From contig NZ_CP073346.1 of assembly GCF_024397895.1 (NCBI RefSeq), positions 1,364,001 to 1,428,000 on the forward strand: DNA of 64,000 bases. Reading direction: 5' to 3'. Source of the stretch: Pseudomonas benzenivorans. GTDB lineage: Bacteria > Pseudomonadota > Gammaproteobacteria > Pseudomonadales > Pseudomonadaceae. The translations under genes and the position numbers were made by a program. The notes under the pieces are model-generated. The model had not been told where the DNA came from. It did not search any database and worked only from the letters and a program-made list of their open reading frames with translations. This document shows positions 44,406 to 54,063 of this stretch, one piece after another (position 1 is the stretch's first letter; each line of letters begins with the position of its first letter).

Positions 44406-44744
44406 TCAGTGACCTTCGGAAACCTGATTGATGGTGTACTTGGGAATCTCCACCACCAGATCCTGGTCCGCCACCACCGCCTGACAGGACAGTCGCGAAT
44501 TCGGCTCCAGCCCCCAGGCCTTGTCGAGCATGTCGTCTTCCAGCTCGTCGGAAGGCTCCAGGGAGTTGAAGCCCTCGCGAATCACCACGTGACAGGTGGT
44601 GCAGGCACAGGACTTCTCGCAGGCATGCTCGATATCGATGCCGTGAGCCAGGGCGGCATTGAGCACCGTCTCGCCCGATTCCACCTCGAACACTGCGCCC
44701 TCGGGGCAATGCTCGGCGTGGGGCAGAAAAATCAGCTGCGGCAT
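44406..44744 (-). CDS. fdx: Adrenodoxin-type [2Fe-2S] ferredoxin of the isc system
   Basis: 112 residues. The cluster ligands are in CEKSCACTTCHVVI and, later, SRLSCQAVV (C-x5-C-x2-C...C). It passes electrons to IscS/IscU for sulfur reduction during Fe-S cluster assembly. It overlaps or abuts hscA in one operon. Length is normal. Confidence 0.96.
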   Translation of the reverse strand: MPQLIFLPHAEHCPEGAVFEVESGETVLNAALAHGIDIEHACEKSCACTTCHVVIREGFNSLEPSDELEDDMLDKAWGLEPNSRLSCQAVVADQDLVVEIPKYTINQVSEGH

Positions 44745-44746
44745 GC

Positions 44747-46612
44747 TTACTCCTCAATCTCGTTAAGACTACGGCCGGCCAACGCGGCCTTCACCGTGGC
44801 ATCCAGGCGGCGCGCAGCAAAGGCGTCCGTCACCTGGGTCAAGCGTTTGGTCTGCTGTTCGATGGCCAAGCCATCGTCGCCCGCCATCAGCTCGCGCAAT
44901 TCATCCATCTGCGACTCGATCGCCAGACGCTCGTCGGCGCTCAACAGGCGCTCGCCGTCGGCCTCCAGCGCCGCCTGCACGGCCTCGAGCAGGCGCCGGG
45001 CGTCGACCTGCTGCTCGCGCAACACCCGCGCCACCTTGTCGTCGCCGGCGTGCTGGAAGGAATCCTGCAGCATCCGCGCGATCTCGCCATCGGTCAGGCC
45101 GTAGGACGGCTTGACCTGAATGCTCGCTTCGACACCGGACGCCAGCTCGCGGGCCGACACCCCGAGAAGACCGTCGGCATCGACCTGAAAGGTCACGCGG
45201 ATCTTCGCGGCGCCCGCCACCATCGGCGGAATGCCGCGCAATTCGAAACGCGCCAGGGAGCGGCAGTCGCTGATCAGCTCCCGCTCGCCCTGCAACACAT
45301 GAATCATCATGGCCGTCTGGCCGTCCTTGTAGGTGGTGAACTCCTGGGCGCGGGCCACCGGGATGGTGGTATTGCGCGGAATCACCTTTTCCATCAAGCC
45401 GCCCATGGTCTCCAGACCAAGGGACAGCGGAATCACATCCAGCAGCAGGAGCTCCTCGCCCTCGCCGCGCTGATTGCCCGCCAGGGTATCGGCCTGGATT
45501 GCCGCACCGATGGCAACCACCTGATCCGGGTCGATATCGGTGAGCGGCTCACGGCCGAACAGCTCGCTGACCGCCTGGCGCACGCGCGGCACCCGGGTGG
45601 AGCCACCAACCATGACCACCGCCTCGACGTCCTCCAGCTCGATCCCGGCATCGCGCACGGCGCGCCGACAAGCCTTGAGGCTGCGGGCGACCATGGACTC
45701 GATCAGCTGATCGAAATGCTCGCGGGTCAGCACGCCGCGCCAGGCGCCATGGCTCAACTCAACCGAATCGCTGGCGCTGAGCGCCTCTTTCGCAGCACAG
45801 GCCGTGCTGAGCAGGCTGCGCTGGGCACCAGGATCGAGGTCGGCGGACAGGCCTGCCTGCTCGACTATCCAGCCGGCAATGGCGTGATCGAAGTCATCGC
45901 CGCCCAGGGCGCTGTCGCCGCCGGTGGCCAGCACCTCGAAGACCCCACGAGTCAGGCGCAGGATGGAAATATCGAAGGTACCGCCGCCCAGGTCGTAGAT
46001 CGCCACGACACCTTCGGCCTGCTGATCCAGGCCATAGGCCACGGCCGCCGCGGTCGGCTCATTGAGCAGGCGCAGCACGCTCAAGCCAGCCAGGCGTGCG
46101 GCGTCCTTGGTGGCCTGGCGCTGCGCCTCGTCGAAATAGGCCGGCACCGTGATCACCGCACCGACCAGCTCGCCTCCCAGGGTGCTCTCGGCACGCTGGC
46201 GCAGAACTTTGAGAATATCGGCCGAAACCTCGACCGGGCTCTTCGCGCCCTGCACGGTGTCGATGAAAGGCATGTGCGACTGGCCTTCGACGAAGCGATA
46301 GGGCAATTGCTCACCCAGCTGCTTGACGTCTTCCAGGCCACGCCCCATCAGGCGCTTGACCGACAGCACGGTGTTCAACGGGTCACTGGAGGCGGCCGCC
46401 TTGGCGCTCTCACCCACTTCGACGCGATCGACGTGATAACGCACGGCAGAGGGCAGGATCACCTGCCCGTCAGCGTCCGCCAAGGGCTCGGACAGGCCGC
46501 TGCGCAGCGCAGCAACCAGCGAATTGGTGGTACCCAGATCAATCCCCACAGCCAATCGACGCTGGTGTGGCTGGGGGCTCTGTCCGGGCTCAGCGATCTG
46601 CAGTAAGGCCAT
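44747..46612 (-). CDS. hscA: Hsp70-type chaperone HscA
   Basis: 621 residues. [29 protein letters not shown] and [13 protein letters not shown] are the nucleotide-binding motifs of Hsp70. The substrate-binding domain and lid ([12 protein letters not shown]) follow. HscA with HscB binds the LPPVK motif of IscU and releases Fe-S clusters to targets. The C-terminal lid is complete. Confidence 0.97.
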   Translation of the reverse strand: MALLQIAEPGQSPQPHQRRLAVGIDLGTTNSLVAALRSGLSEPLADADGQVILPSAVRYHVDRVEVGESAKAAASSDPLNTVLSVKRLMGRGLEDVKQLGEQLPYRFVEGQSHMPFIDTVQGAKSPVEVSADILKVLRQRAESTLGGELVGAVITVPAYFDEAQRQATKDAARLAGLSVLRLLNEPTAAAVAYGLDQQAEGVVAIYDLGGGTFDISILRLTRGVFEVLATGGDSALGGDDFDHAIAGWIVEQAGLSADLDPGAQRSLLSTACAAKEALSASDSVELSHGAWRGVLTREHFDQLIESMVARSLKACRRAVRDAGIELEDVEAVVMVGGSTRVPRVRQAVSELFGREPLTDIDPDQVVAIGAAIQADTLAGNQRGEGEELLLLDVIPLSLGLETMGGLMEKVIPRNTTIPVARAQEFTTYKDGQTAMMIHVLQGERELISDCRSLARFELRGIPPMVAGAAKIRVTFQVDADGLLGVSARELASGVEASIQVKPSYGLTDGEIARMLQDSFQHAGDDKVARVLREQQVDARRLLEAVQAALEADGERLLSADERLAIESQMDELRELMAGDDGLAIEQQTKRLTQVTDAFAARRLDATVKAALAGRSLNEIEE

Positions 46613-46664
46613 GATTAATAAATGCTTATCTGGATTTCAGGTACGCAGGAAAACTGCGTTAGCG

Positions 46665-47186
46665 TTAGTCGTCGAGGCGCTCTTCCAATTGACGCACCTC
46701 GTGAGCGAGCTTGTCGAGGAACTGCATGCGGCGCATCAAGCGCTCGGCTTCCTCGCGCCGCACGGGATCATCCCAGCAACTGGCGAAACTTTCGTTCAGC
46801 TCGTCCTGAGCCACTTTCAGGCGCCGCTTGAACGCCGCCACCCCCGCCAGATCCGCACTGTCCTGCAGATCCTCGAGCTCCTCGCGCCAGTGCATCTGCT
46901 GCATCAGGAAGCCCGGATCCTGCACCGTGACCTCAAGTGGCAACTCGGGGCCACTCAGGGTCAGCAGGTAGCGAGCCCGCTGGGGTGCGTGCCTGAGCGT
47001 CTGGTAAGCCTCGTTGAGGCTGGCCGAACGCTCCAGGGCCACCCGCTGCTCGCGCTCAGGGGCGTCGGCGAAGCGGTCCGGATGGACAGTGCGCGCCAGC
47101 TCTCGATAACGCGCAGCCAATTCGTCCAGGTCCAGGCGGAAACTCGGCTTCAGGTCGAACAGGGCAAAATGACAAGGACTTCCCAC
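46665..47186 (-). CDS. hscB: J-domain co-chaperone HscB
   Basis: 173 residues from GTG 47186 (GAGG upstream). The J domain has HPD in [10 protein letters not shown] (start [19 protein letters not shown]). The C-terminal three-helix bundle ([17 protein letters not shown]) binds IscU and stimulates the HscA ATPase. Located between hscA and iscA, as usual. Confidence 0.94.
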   Translation of the reverse strand: MGSPCHFALFDLKPSFRLDLDELAARYRELARTVHPDRFADAPEREQRVALERSASLNEAYQTLRHAPQRARYLLTLSGPELPLEVTVQDPGFLMQQMHWREELEDLQDSADLAGVAAFKRRLKVAQDELNESFASCWDDPVRREEAERLMRRMQFLDKLAHEVRQLEERLDD

Positions 47187-47193
47187 AAGCGCC

Positions 47194-47517
47194 TCAGATG
47201 TTGAAGCTCTCGCCGCAGCCACATTCGCCGCGCACGTTGGGGTTGTTGAACTTGAAACCCTCGTTCAACCCTTCCTTGACGAAGTCCAGCTCGGTGCCAT
47301 CGAGGTAGACCAGGCTCTTCGGATCGATGATCACCTTGACGCCGTGACTCTCGAACACCTGATCCTCGCCGGCGGGTTCATCGACGAACTCCAGCACATA
47401 CGCCAGGCCGGAACAGCCGGTGGTGCGCACTCCCAGGCGAATACCCTCGCCCTTGCCGCGCCCCTCGAGGGAGCGCCGCACGTGCTGCGCGGCAGCTTCG
47501 GTCATGCTGATAGCCAT
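47194..47517 (-). CDS. iscA: A-type Fe-S carrier IscA
   Basis: 107 residues. I chose ATG 47517 because GGAGGT is 6 nt before it, whereas ATG 47523 directly abuts that site. The three cysteines in TTGCSGLAY and GECGCGES bind iron or a cluster. IscA carries Fe-S clusters from IscU to apo-proteins. Confidence 0.95.
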   Translation of the reverse strand: MAISMTEAAAQHVRRSLEGRGKGEGIRLGVRTTGCSGLAYVLEFVDEPAGEDQVFESHGVKVIIDPKSLVYLDGTELDFVKEGLNEGFKFNNPNVRGECGCGESFNI

Positions 47518-47529
47518 CGACATACCTCC

Positions 47530-47916
47530 TTAGAGCAAACCTTTCTTCTGCTTGTAGTCGCGTACGGCCGCCTTGATGGCGTCCTCGGCGAGCACCGAGC
47601 AGTGGATCTTCACCGGCGGCAGGGCCAATTCCTCGGCGAGCTGGGTGTTCTTGATGGTCTCGGCTTCGTCCAGGGTCTTGCCCTTCATCCACTCGGTGGC
47701 GAGGGAGCTGGAGGCGATGGCGGAACCGCAGCCATAGGTCTTGAACTTGGCGTCTTCGATCACGCCCTGCTCGTTGACCTTGATCTGCAGGCGCATCACG
47801 TCACCGCAAGCCGGGGCGCCGACCATGCCGGTGCCGACACTGGGATCTTCCGCGTCCATCTTGCCGACGTTGCGCGGGTTTTCGTAATGGTCGATGACCT
47901 TTTCACTGTATGCCAT
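47530..47916 (-). CDS. iscU: Fe-S scaffold IscU
   Basis: 128 residues. Conserved Cys ligands lie in GAPACGDVM, YGCGSAIASSS and KIHCSVLAED; the HscA-recognition loop LPPVK precedes the last. The N-terminus reads AYSEKVIDHYENPRNVG. It is the scaffold on which clusters are built from IscS sulfur. Confidence 0.97.
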   Translation of the reverse strand: MAYSEKVIDHYENPRNVGKMDAEDPSVGTGMVGAPACGDVMRLQIKVNEQGVIEDAKFKTYGCGSAIASSSLATEWMKGKTLDEAETIKNTQLAEELALPPVKIHCSVLAEDAIKAAVRDYKQKKGLL

Positions 47917-47960
47917 GCTGTCATTCCTCTCTCATCAGGTGCCGCTCTTCGGCAGCTAGA

Positions 47961-49175
47961 TTAGTGTGCTGCCCATTCGATCTTCGACAGATCGACACCG
48001 TCCTTGTACATATCCCACAGCGGCGACAACTCGCGCAGCTTGGTGACCGCCTCGCGAACCTTCTGCGCGGCGTAGTCGACTTCTTCCTCGGTGGTGAAGC
48101 GACCGAAGGTGAAACGGATGGAACTGTGTGCCAGCTCGTCGTTGCGGCCCAGGGCCCGCAATACGTAGGACGGCTCCAGGGAGGCCGAGGTACAGGCCGA
48201 GCCGGACGATACCGCCAGGTCCTTGAGCGCCATGATCAGCGACTCACCCTCGACGTAGTTGAAGCTGAGGTTGAGATTGTGCGGCACCCGGGAAGTCAGG
48301 CTGCCATTGACGTACAGCTCTTCCAGACCATCGACCTGAGCGAAGAAGCGGTCGCGCAGGGCCAGCACGCGCTGGTTTTCCTGGGCCATCTCTTCCTTGG
48401 CGATACGGAAAGCTTCGCCCATGCCCACGCACTGGTGGGTGGCCAGGGTGCCGGAACGCATGCCGCGCTCGTGACCGCCACCATGGGTCTGGGCCTCGAG
48501 GCGCACGCGTGGCTTGCGGCGCACATACAGGGCGCCAACGCCTTTGGGGCCGTAGGTCTTGTGCGCCGAGAAGGACATCAGATCGACCTTGAGCTTGTCC
48601 AGGTCGATCTCCACCTTGCCAGTGGATTGGGCGGCATCGACATGGAACAGCACGCCACGGGAGCGGGTCAGCTCACCGATACCCGCGATGTCGTTGACCG
48701 TGCCGATCTCGTTGTTCACGTGCATGATCGACACCAGAATGGTGTCATCGCGCAGCACCGCCTCGACCATGGCAGGCGTGATCAAACCGTCCTCGCCCGG
48801 CTCGATGTAGGTGACCTCGAAGCCCTCGCGCTCCAACTGGCGAGTGGTGTCCAGGACCGCCTTGTGCTCGATCTTGGAGGTGACGAGGTGCTTGCCCTTG
48901 CTGCTATAGAAGTGGGCCACACCCTTGATCGCCAGGTTGTCGGACTCGGTGGCACCGGAGGTCCAGACGATCTCGCGAGGGTCCGCATTGACCAGCTCGG
49001 CGACCTGACGGCGTGCATTTTCCACCGCCTCTTCAGCCTTCCAGCCGAACACATGAGAGCGCGACGCCGGATTACCGAAGTTGCCATCGACCAGCAGGCA
49101 CTCACTCATTTTCTGGGCGACACGCGGGTCGACCGGCGTGGTGGCGGAATAATCGAGGTAAATCGGCAATTTCAT
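47961..49175 (-). CDS. iscS: Cysteine desulfurase IscS
   Basis: 404 residues from ATG 49175 (TAGGAGAG upstream). PLP-dependent: the Lys is in [12 protein letters not shown], and the flexible catalytic Cys loop is [18 protein letters not shown]-terminal [19 protein letters not shown] is characteristic. It supplies sulfur for Fe-S clusters and tRNA thiolation. Confidence 0.97.
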   Translation of the reverse strand: MKLPIYLDYSATTPVDPRVAQKMSECLLVDGNFGNPASRSHVFGWKAEEAVENARRQVAELVNADPREIVWTSGATESDNLAIKGVAHFYSSKGKHLVTSKIEHKAVLDTTRQLEREGFEVTYIEPGEDGLITPAMVEAVLRDDTILVSIMHVNNEIGTVNDIAGIGELTRSRGVLFHVDAAQSTGKVEIDLDKLKVDLMSFSAHKTYGPKGVGALYVRRKPRVRLEAQTHGGGHERGMRSGTLATHQCVGMGEAFRIAKEEMAQENQRVLALRDRFFAQVDGLEELYVNGSLTSRVPHNLNLSFNYVEGESLIMALKDLAVSSGSACTSASLEPSYVLRALGRNDELAHSSIRFTFGRFTTEEEVDYAAQKVREAVTKLRELSPLWDMYKDGVDLSKIEWAAH

Positions 49176-49225
49176 TGACTCTCTCCTAACAGGTCTCGGA
49201 CTTCGCTGCCCGGCTGCCCTTGCAT

Positions 49226-49720
49226 TCAATCGACGGTGGACGCTTCTATCTTGTCCAGATGCGGCATCAAGCCACTGCTGCAGCGACGCTGATCCTGACG
49301 CTGAGCAACTTCCTGCACCTCGCGGCGCGTCACCAGATCGGCGAGGCTGATGCCACTGAGGAATTCGTGAATCTGCTGACTGAGGTCACACCACAGGTGG
49401 TGGGTCAGACAGGTGTCGCCGGCATGGCAATCGCCCTGCCCCTGACAGCGGGTGGCGTCGACCGACTCGTTGACCGCATCGATCACCTGGGCCACCTGAA
49501 TGCCGCACATGTCGCGCGCCAGCTGATAGCCGCCACCCGGACCGCGCACGCTGGACACCAGATTGCCGCGGCGCAGCTTGGCAAACAGCTGCTCCAAGTA
49601 GGACAGGGAAATGCCCTGGCGCTCGGAAATATCGGCGAGGGACACCGGCCCATGCTGCGCGTGGAGCGCGAGATCGAGCATCGCCGTGACGGCGTAGCGG
49701 CCTTTGGTGGTCAGTCGCAT
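49226..49720 (-). CDS. iscR: Fe-S-sensing repressor IscR
   Basis: 164 residues. Rrf2-type winged helix ([38 protein letters not shown]) with cluster Cys in [17 protein letters not shown] (three Cys). Holo-IscR represses the isc operon. It is the first gene; the operon runs iscR-iscS-iscU-iscA-hscB-hscA-fdx-iscX. Two IscR-type sites lie upstream. Confidence 0.97.
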   Translation of the reverse strand: MRLTTKGRYAVTAMLDLALHAQHGPVSLADISERQGISLSYLEQLFAKLRRGNLVSSVRGPGGGYQLARDMCGIQVAQVIDAVNESVDATRCQGQGDCHAGDTCLTHHLWCDLSQQIHEFLSGISLADLVTRREVQEVAQRQDQRRCSSGLMPHLDKIEASTVD

Positions 49721-49752
49721 GGAGGGTTACCACGGAATATCTGTGTGCCGCG

Positions 49753-49809
49753 AGTATGCAATTCCCGAGTATTTAAGTCAACTATAAGACCTATTGATTT
49801 ACTCGGGAT
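49753..49809 (-). promoter_or_regulatory. isc promoter with two IscR-type sites
   Basis: On the minus strand TTGACT (complement of 49776-49781) and CATACT (complement of 49753-49758) are 17 bp apart. ATAGTTGACTTAAATACTCG (complement 49766-49785) overlaps the -35 and resembles the type 1 IscR site of E. coli iscR. A second, oppositely oriented match (CTATTGATTTACTCGGGAT, 49791-49809) lies just upstream. Confidence 0.8.
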
Positions 49810-49867
49810 TAAGCGGCGCGAGGGGCGCGAGGGGCGCGCAGGATAACAAAATGCCGCCCCCCATGCA

Positions 49868-50647
49868 TCAGGCGGCCGGCTTGCCGTCCTGATCCTTGCA
49901 GACACCGGCGAAGTCCTCGTCACGCAGCGCCGGCAATTCCTTCGCGCAGTAGTCGCTGCCCAGCGCGGTAAGCGCGCTGCACATGCCTTCCAAGCGGCCA
50001 TCCACTGCCTGCAGATGATCGAGCAACTGACCGATGGCCCGCGCAACCGGGTCCGGCATGTCCTGACCGACGCCGTAGGCATCGAAGCCAAGCTTTTCCG
50101 CCATCGCCTGACGCTTGGCCTCCTGGTCGCCGTCGAGCTTGGCGATGATCCGCCCCGGAATCCCCACGGCGGTAGCCCCCGCCGGCACCGCCTTGGTCAC
50201 CACGGCGTTGGAGCCGATCTTCGCGCCCGTGCCGACGGTAAACGGCCCCAGCACCTTGGCGCCGGCGCCGACCACCACACCATCCTCGAGGGTCGGATGG
50301 CGCTTGCCCTTGTTCCAACTGGTGCCACCCAGGGTCACGCCCTGGTACAGGGTGACATCATTGCCGATCTCGGCCGTCTCGCCGATGACAATGCCCATTC
50401 CGTGGTCGATGAAGAAGCGCCGCCCAATCTTCGCCCCCGGGTGAATCTCGATTCCGGTCAACCAGCGCCCGAAGTTGGACACCATTCGCGCCAACCACTT
50501 CCAGCCAGAACCCCACAGCGCATGGGCCACACGATGCAACCAGACCGCATGCAGACCCGGGTAGCAGGTCACCACCTCCAGGGCGTTACGCGCCGCCGGA
50601 TCGCGATGAAATACACTCTGGATATCTTCCCGCATGCGCTCAAACAT
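49868..50647 (-). CDS. cysE: Serine O-acetyltransferase
   Basis: 259 residues from ATG 50647. N-terminal helical part ([20 protein letters not shown]) and left-handed beta-helix, with [20 protein letters not shown] and [20 protein letters not shown]. It makes O-acetylserine for cysteine synthesis, next to the Fe-S gene set that consumes cysteine. ATG 50647 is inside the end of trmJ (8-nt overlap). Confidence 0.95.
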   Translation of the reverse strand: MFERMREDIQSVFHRDPAARNALEVVTCYPGLHAVWLHRVAHALWGSGWKWLARMVSNFGRWLTGIEIHPGAKIGRRFFIDHGMGIVIGETAEIGNDVTLYQGVTLGGTSWNKGKRHPTLEDGVVVGAGAKVLGPFTVGTGAKIGSNAVVTKAVPAGATAVGIPGRIIAKLDGDQEAKRQAMAEKLGFDAYGVGQDMPDPVARAIGQLLDHLQAVDGRLEGMCSALTALGSDYCAKELPALRDEDFAGVCKDQDGKPAA

Positions 50648-51428
50648 CAGACTTCCCCTGTTTATGGTGCTCACCACGCGCGGCCTTGACGGTTTCCGTC
50701 AGAATGCCGCGCAAGATATTCATTTCCAGCTTACTGACACCACTACGACCATAGAGGCGCCGCAATCGACTCATCAAGTGCCGCGGCTTGGCCGGATCGA
50801 GAAAACCGATTTCCACCAGGGCCAACTCCAGGTGCGCATAGAAAGACTCCAACTCATCAGCCGTTACCGGCTGCATATCGAGCATGGCCGTGGCTTCCAC
50901 CTTGGCGACCTTGGTCGGCTGATTCTGCGCCGCCAGCCAGGCCATACGCACCTCATAGGCCAGCACCTGCACCGCCGCCGCCAGATTCAGCGAGCTGAAC
51001 TGCGGATCCGACGGGATATGCACATGGAACTGGCAGCGCTGCAGCTCTTCGTTGGTCAGCCCGGCATACTCACGACCGAACACCAGCGCCACCTCACCGC
51101 CCTGAGCGGCCTGCTCACAGGCCGTCACGCCACACTCACGCGGATCAAGCAGCGGCCAGGGGATACGACGATCACGGGCGCTGGTACCGAGCACCAGGCT
51201 GCAGCCGACCAACGCCTCCTCCAGCGTGCCCACCACCAGGGCGCCGTCGAGGATATCGGTGGCGCCGGACGCTCGCGCCACCGCGTCCCCACTGGGAAAG
51301 TCGATCGGATCGACCAGCACCAGTCGTGACAACCCCATGTTCTTCATGGCGCGCGCAGCGCCGCCGATATTGCCCGGATGACTGGTATTGACCAAAACCA
51401 CGCGAATGTTCTGCAGCAACTCGAGCAC
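50640..51428 (-). CDS. trmJ: tRNA (Cm32/Um32) methyltransferase TrmJ
   Basis: 262 residues. SpoU-type knotted methyltransferase: [36 protein letters not shown] and [14 protein letters not shown] are the three motifs. It 2'-O-methylates tRNA position 32. The start is GTG 51428. Located between cysE and divergent suhB, as in Pseudomonas. Confidence 0.93.
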   Translation of the reverse strand: MLELLQNIRVVLVNTSHPGNIGGAARAMKNMGLSRLVLVDPIDFPSGDAVARASGATDILDGALVVGTLEEALVGCSLVLGTSARDRRIPWPLLDPRECGVTACEQAAQGGEVALVFGREYAGLTNEELQRCQFHVHIPSDPQFSSLNLAAAVQVLAYEVRMAWLAAQNQPTKVAKVEATAMLDMQPVTADELESFYAHLELALVEIGFLDPAKPRHLMSRLRRLYGRSGVSKLEMNILRGILTETVKAARGEHHKQGKSDV

Positions 51429-51501
51429 TCACATCAAAAAACGAAGGGGAACAAATCTTACAGAACCCCCCTCATTTATGCCATGCGCGACACAGGCAGC
51501 A

Positions 51502-51530
51502 CTTCAATCGTTTGGCTTTTCTGCTAGAAT
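51502..51530 (+). promoter_or_regulatory. Probable suhB promoter
   Basis: TAGAAT at 51525-51530 is a good -10. CTTCAA at 51502-51507, 17 bp upstream, is a weak -35. The site lies 35 bp before suhB and divergent to trmJ. Confidence 0.5.
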
Positions 51531-51564
51531 GGCCGGCTTTCTTTAACGACCCAGGTGAACATCC

Positions 51565-52380
51565 ATGCAGCCCATGCTGAATATCGCGCTGCGCGCAGCC
51601 CGTAGCGCCGGTGAAATGATTTTCCGCTCGATCGAACGCTTGGACGTCATCTCGGTCGACGAGAAAGATGCCAAAGATTACGTGACCGAGATCGACCGCT
51701 CCGCAGAGCAGCTGATCATTCAGGCACTGCGCAAGGCCTACCCGAACCACGGCTTCCTCGGCGAAGAAGGCGGCCTGATCGAAGGCAGCGGTGAAGGCGC
51801 CGATTACCAGTGGATCATCGACCCGCTGGATGGCACCACCAACTTCATCCGCGGCGTCCCGCACTTCGCGGTCAGCGTGGCCTGCAAGTACCGCGGCCGC
51901 CTCGAGCATGCGGTCATCATCGATCCGGTTCGCCAGGAAGAGTTCACCGCCAGCCGCGGCCGCGGCGCCGCCCTCAACGGTCGCCGCCTGCGCGTCAGCA
52001 CCCGCAAGAGCCTGGAAGGCGCCCTGCTCGGCACCGGCTTCCCGTTCCGCGACAGCCAGCTGGACAACCTGGAAAATTACCTGGGCATGTTCCGCAGCCT
52101 GGTCGGCCAAACCGCCGGCGTACGCCGCGCTGGCGCCGCCAGCCTGGACCTGGCCTATGTCGCCGCCGGCCGTTTCGACGCTTTCTGGGAGTTCGGCCTG
52201 TCCGAGTGGGACATGGCCGCCGGCGCACTGCTGATTCAGGAAGCAGGCGGCCTGGTCAGCGACTTCAGCGGCAGCCATGAGTTCCTCGAGAAGGGCCAGA
52301 TCGTCGCCGGCAACACCAAGTGCTTCAAGGCGGTGCTGACGGCGATCCAGCCGCACCTGTCGACCTCGCTGAAGCGCTGA
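51565..52380 (+). CDS. suhB: Inositol-1-monophosphatase family protein SuhB
   Basis: 271 residues. Metal-site motifs are present: GEEGG, WIIDPLDGTTNFI and GLSEWDMAAGALLIQEAGG. SuhB hydrolyses inositol monophosphate and also acts in rRNA antitermination; in P. aeruginosa it influences virulence regulation. It is followed by two terminators. Length is normal. Confidence 0.95.
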   Translation: MQPMLNIALRAARSAGEMIFRSIERLDVISVDEKDAKDYVTEIDRSAEQLIIQALRKAYPNHGFLGEEGGLIEGSGEGADYQWIIDPLDGTTNFIRGVPHFAVSVACKYRGRLEHAVIIDPVRQEEFTASRGRGAALNGRRLRVSTRKSLEGALLGTGFPFRDSQLDNLENYLGMFRSLVGQTAGVRRAGAASLDLAYVAAGRFDAFWEFGLSEWDMAAGALLIQEAGGLVSDFSGSHEFLEKGQIVAGNTKCFKAVLTAIQPHLSTSLKR

Positions 52381-52394
52381 TCGCCCCGCTCCAG

Positions 52395-52421
52395 AAAAAA
52401 CCGGCCTCGCGCCGGTTTTTT
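52395..52421 (+). terminator. Intrinsic terminator after suhB
   Basis: AAAAAACCGGC (52395-52405) pairs with GCCGGTTTTTT (52411-52421), giving A-run/T-run on both strands. Confidence 0.9.
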
Positions 52422-52437
52422 ATCGCCCATAGAAAAA

Positions 52438-52460
52438 GCGCCCCGCGGGGCGCGTTTTTG
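52438..52460. terminator. Second, bidirectional terminator
   Basis: The palindrome GCGCCCCGCGGGGCGC (52438-52453) is flanked by AAAAA and TTTTT, so it can end the convergent glycine-zipper gene and suhB. Confidence 0.8.
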
Positions 52461-52481
52461 TGTGCACTGGAAAAGCGGTGA

Positions 52482-53018
52482 CTACTGCGCGGGCGCGGCC
52501 AATACCAGCTTGCCTTCCCTGACCGGAATCTGGCGACCCGGATCATGATCCATGCGCACCTGACCCACCTCGCCGTCCAGCCGGTACTCGACATCGTAAC
52601 CGACCAGCTTCTCGCTGGTGTCGGTCACCGTATTGCAGCGGGTTTCGGTGGTGGTGTAGGTGTCATTGGTCTGCATATTCTCCTGCACCTTGTTGCCGGC
52701 ATAGCCGCCACCCACTGCGCCGGCGACCGTGGCGATCTTCTTGCCGGTGCCGCCGCCCACCTGATTGCCGAGCAAGCCACCGACCACCGCGCCGATCGCC
52801 GTACCGGCGATGCGGTGCTGATCCTTGACCGGCTTCTGCCGGGTCACGGCGACGTCGCGACATTCCTCACGGGGGGTCTGGATGGCTTCCTTGACCGGCT
52901 GCACCGCCAGCACCTCGGCATACTCGGGACCGCTGACCATCTTGTAGGTCGCGACCGCGCCCCCGGCAGTGACTGCCACAGCGCCCAATACCGCGCCCAC
53001 GAGCATCGATTTGTTCAT
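52482..53018 (-). CDS. Glycine-zipper 2TM (SlyB-like) protein
   Basis: 178 residues. A hydrophobic N-terminal segment (MLVGAVLGAVAVTAGGAVA) acts as a signal or anchor. The centre, IAGTAIGAVVGGLLGNQVGG and IATVAGAVGGGYAGNKVQE, is the glycine zipper of the Rick_17kDa_Anti/SlyB group, which lies in the membrane or cell envelope. The C-terminal region is a beta-type domain. Function is probably envelope stability; there is no classical lipobox Cys. Confidence 0.8.
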   Translation of the reverse strand: MNKSMLVGAVLGAVAVTAGGAVATYKMVSGPEYAEVLAVQPVKEAIQTPREECRDVAVTRQKPVKDQHRIAGTAIGAVVGGLLGNQVGGGTGKKIATVAGAVGGGYAGNKVQENMQTNDTYTTTETRCNTVTDTSEKLVGYDVEYRLDGEVGQVRMDHDPGRQIPVREGKLVLAAPAQ

Positions 53019-53148
53019 GGTTTCTCCTGGCTCACGCTCTGTCTATTCGGCGGATCTCGCCTTGTTCGCAGGCTTCGACCGAGGCCAGCCGCGGCAAGTT
53101 CCATGCTCACCGCAGCCACTCGTCCCGAATGCGACAGCGCGCACAGAC

Positions 53149-54054
53149 TCAGGGACGATCGTCGACCTCTTCGGCGACCACCGGCGGGATCAGATCCTCG
53201 ACCGTCAGGTCGAGCCATACCAGTACCACGTTGGCGATATACACCGACGAGTACGTGCCAACCAGCACACCGATAAACAGCGCAATGGAAAAGCCGAACA
53301 GGTTGTCGCCGGCGAACAACAGCAGCGCACCGACTGCCAGCAAGGTGGAAATCGAGGTTGCCAGGGTGCGCAGAAGGGTCTGGGTGGTAGAGATGTTGAT
53401 GTTGTCGAGCAGGCTGGTCTTGCGCAGCACCCGGAAGTTCTCGCGCACCCGGTCGAACACCACGATGGTGTCGTTCAGCGAATAGCCAATGATCGCCAGC
53501 AGGGCCGCCAGCACGGTCAGGTCGAAGGTGACCTGGAAAAACGCCAGGAAGCCCAGGGTGACGATGACGTCATGCACCAGCGAGAGCATGGCCCCCATGG
53601 AGAACTTCCACTGAAAGCGGAAGGCCAGGTACAGCATTATCCCGCCCAACGCCAGGAGCATGCCGAGCCCGCCCTGGTCGCGCAACTCCTCACCCACCTG
53701 CGGCCCGACGAACTCGACCTTCTTCACCTCGAGCGCATCGCCGGACTGGCGCAGGGCCGTGGCGACCTTGCTGCCCAGATCGGGATCGTCACCCTGCATA
53801 CGCACCACCACATCGGTGGTCGCACCGAAACTCTGCACCACGGCACCGGCAAAACCGGCCTCGGACAGCTGCTGGCGCACCTTGCCGAGATCGACCGGCT
53901 GTTCGTAGCCCAGCTCGATCTGGGTACCGCCGGTGAAGTCCAGCCCCAGATTCAGGCCCTTGATAAACAGGCTGCCCAACGACAGAAGCGTCAGCACCAC
54001 CGTGAGGGCGAACGCGATATTGCGCACGCCCATGAAGTTGATCGTACGATTCAT
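53149..54054 (-). CDS. secF: Protein translocase subunit SecF
   Basis: 301 residues with six helices. GLDFTGGTQIELGY opens the periplasmic domain, FDRVRENFRV and GTYSSVYIANVVLVWL are conserved. With SecD it uses proton motive force to finish Sec-dependent export. It follows secD by 9 nt. Confidence 0.97.
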   Translation of the reverse strand: MNRTINFMGVRNIAFALTVVLTLLSLGSLFIKGLNLGLDFTGGTQIELGYEQPVDLGKVRQQLSEAGFAGAVVQSFGATTDVVVRMQGDDPDLGSKVATALRQSGDALEVKKVEFVGPQVGEELRDQGGLGMLLALGGIMLYLAFRFQWKFSMGAMLSLVHDVIVTLGFLAFFQVTFDLTVLAALLAIIGYSLNDTIVVFDRVRENFRVLRKTSLLDNINISTTQTLLRTLATSISTLLAVGALLLFAGDNLFGFSIALFIGVLVGTYSSVYIANVVLVWLDLTVEDLIPPVVAEEVDDRP

Positions 54055-54063
54055 CTCAGCCCC

